Part shown: positions 62,512-64,000 of the stretch, piece by piece | Layout: each line of letters begins with the position of its first letter | Numbering within the stretch: position 1 is the first letter of the stretch | Assembly: GCF_047495875.1 (NCBI RefSeq) | Contig: NC_092497.1 | Location: 4,845,437 to 4,909,436, forward strand | Length of the DNA: 64,000 nucleotides | From: Pithys albifrons albifrons | Taxonomy: Eukaryota; Chordata; Aves; Passeriformes; Thamnophilidae | Reading direction: 5' to 3' | Notes under the pieces: model-generated | The model's input: the letters and a program-made list of their open reading frames with translations, nothing else | Database searches by the model: none | Told to the model about the DNA's origin: nothing | Translations under genes and position numbers: made by a program

Positions 62512-62699
62512 CAGAGGAGAGTTAGAATGGGCATTAGGAACCAACGGATTTCTAGAGAACAAGTCAGCATCCTAAGCCTGTGACTGTTTAAGAGGTATCT
62601 GGACAATACCTTTAAGAACATGCCCATGCATGGTCAGGCGATTGGATTACATGATGATTGTAGGTATCTTCCAACAGAAAATATTCGATCCTACTCTTC
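62512..62699 (+). mobile_element. CR1 LINE 3' end
   Basis: 'gagttagaatgggcattagga', 'ctgtttaagaggtatctggacaatacc', 'gattggattacatgatgattgtagg', in part, and the tail 'cttccaacagaaaatattcgatcc' follow the order of a CR1 subfamily with an AATATTC-type tail. Confidence 0.85.
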
Positions 62700-63494
62700 T
62701 TTCTTAGTTAAAGCATTCAGTTATACACGCGACTCCTAAAAGGCAAAAGTTTTTCTGCTTTATGTACAAAACATCTCAGCTTTCATCCCAGACACTTCCA
62801 GGTGATCTCTCAAGCTGCAAATCTGTTCCAAGTCAAACTGCCTATGCTAGTTATAGGATTACTGAAAGAGGGTTTTGACTGATTCACAAAGAGCTCAGTC
62901 CTTGACTGTGTGTCAAGACAGCCATGGCAACAAAAGGCTCAGAAACTTTACAGTCCTGGAGCTCTTAGCCTTGAATCCCCTGAGCAGCTTGACTTCATCT
63001 AAGGAATTTGTCTTCTAAAGTGTGCAATCACATTACTCCTTCAACACCATTCCCTAACTTTTGGGTTTGGGGTTTCAGACTGATCCTCATTTGTGCTATA
63101 TAGTTTACTATTTTGGCTGTACAAATTCTTCTGGAAAATTTATCAGTTTAGTTACAAAATCTACTGCACTTCATGGTCGTGCTAAAAGGATGGAAAAATT
63201 ATAAATACAGTTCTATACCCCCCATTATAACACATCTGAATGACTAATAATTTTCAATGATGCACTGAGATTTTTTTTTTCTTTTAAACACAAATTTCTG
63301 TTTTCTAATACATCCTAATATCTTGGAGAATAAAAAGAAAGACAAACTGTCTGGCTTTTTTAAGGAGAGTATCCATTTCACCCTTGTAAATCAAGAAGTC
63401 TTGATCTTTTCAATGTTCATAACCAAAATATCTTTTCATCATTTAGCAGATTTCTGTCCCTAATACCTGCTCATATCTTTGTTCTGTGGTTTAC
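62700..63494. other. Unassigned non-coding DNA
   Basis: AT-rich. Nothing recognised. Confidence 0.5.
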
Positions 63495-63568
63495 TGGATA
63501 TGGTGGCATTTGGTTGAAGGTTGGACTTGATCTTGGAGGTCTTTTTCAACCTTAATGATCTATAACTC
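63495..63568 (+). mobile_element. CR1 LINE 3' tail, short
   Basis: 'tggttgaaggttggacttgatcttggaggtctttttcaacc' followed by 'ttaatgatctataactc' matches the last ~75 bp of CR1. The same subfamily end occurs at 12790-12868. Confidence 0.8.
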
Positions 63569-64000
63569 TACTTGCCCTGTTTATTCCTTCAGCTAAATAT
63601 AAAGCCTGCTGACCAACAGCTCTGTGTGGCTGCAATTTACCTGTTCCTGCAGCTCTGATGAAAGGCAAAATGAGCTGACTCAGGATTTACTTCTGTGAAG
63701 CCAAAGATTTGGAGCAAAAATCTGCAGGTAGTCACATATTTTATCTATGGATAGCACCTGGTGACATGAACCCTGATTTTAATTTGCTGCCATCACATGA
63801 ACATGGATTTCATGATGCTGTCAGCAGCAATTCAAGCTTATATTGGTCCTGGAATACAAAGTTGGTTCATCTTCTTTTTGGGGACCCTAGTTCACCACTC
63901 TCTAACATTGCCAGCTTTACTCCTCAAAATTCACTCTTCTGTAAAGAACAGTCTATGCCTATTATTTTGGATGAATAATAAAACAAAGAAGCAGCACCAC
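63569..64000. other. Unassigned non-coding DNA
   Basis: The 89-codon frame at 63709-63978 has no recognisable domain, and there is no splice or promoter evidence for it. Confidence 0.45.

Noticed and set aside
1..64000. A bacterial- or phage-type defence, mobile or biosynthetic system
   Set aside because: No operon-like gene series, ribosome binding sites or long ORFs; repeats and composition are those of a bird nuclear genome.
1..64000. tRNA, rRNA, snRNA or microRNA genes
   Set aside because: No cloverleaf with intact A and B boxes and no conserved small-RNA sequence was recognised by eye; a covariance-model scan would be needed to exclude them.

Overview
The window is vertebrate, and almost certainly avian, nuclear DNA. 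It carries many 3'-truncated CR1 LINE copies ending in the bird-type octamer tail (ATTCTATG repeats or variants) and several endogenous-retrovirus (ERV) LTR families of the kind abundant in songbirds and other Neoaves. Bird is a confident call; passerine is a weaker inference from the LTR types. I found no host protein-coding exon, tRNA, rRNA, CRISPR array or bacterial-type gene that I could defend. The open frames are short and mostly fall inside repeats or AT-rich DNA. The window reads as a gene desert or the inside of a very large intron.

Layout. 1-13.7 kb: mostly AT-rich unassigned DNA with a CR1 tail at the left edge, LTR family A (about 3638-4184, +), a solo LTR of family B with perfect target-site duplications (6641-7240, +), two short CR1 copies and several T/G-rich tracts. 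13.7-19.7 kb: about 6 kb with no repeat I recognise. 19.8-22.9 kb: a 1.7 kb CR1 that still shows reverse-transcriptase homology, a second CR1 tail, and a GC-rich LTR with several CCAAT boxes. 25.6 kb: a compound TA/GA/TCTA microsatellite. 28.4-29.7 kb and 33.4-34.6 kb: two nested LTR-in-LTR insertions, followed at 34.66-35.23 kb by a second family A LTR. 35.3-49.2 kb: mostly unassigned DNA with three CR1 copies and a long TA array. 49.2-49.7 kb: a retroviral LTR with 6-bp flanking repeats. 51.0-51.8 kb: a CR1 copy. 55.8-58.0 kb: a minus-strand ERV with both LTRs, a tRNA-Lys-type primer binding site and only about 1 kb of non-coding interior. 59.2-61.2 kb: a broken ERV pol (end of RT, RNase H, integrase N-terminus) running into a family B LTR that lacks its first ~125 bp. 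62.1-63.6 kb: a possible gag relic and two CR1 tails.

Nothing here forms a working gene system. The value is historical: target-site duplications and nesting give a relative order of insertions, and the pol remnant next to a family B LTR suggests which retroviral lineage spread that LTR. By my annotation roughly a quarter of the window is recognisable interspersed repeat, which is high for an average bird autosome. All family calls come from reading the sequence and from general knowledge; no database search was run.
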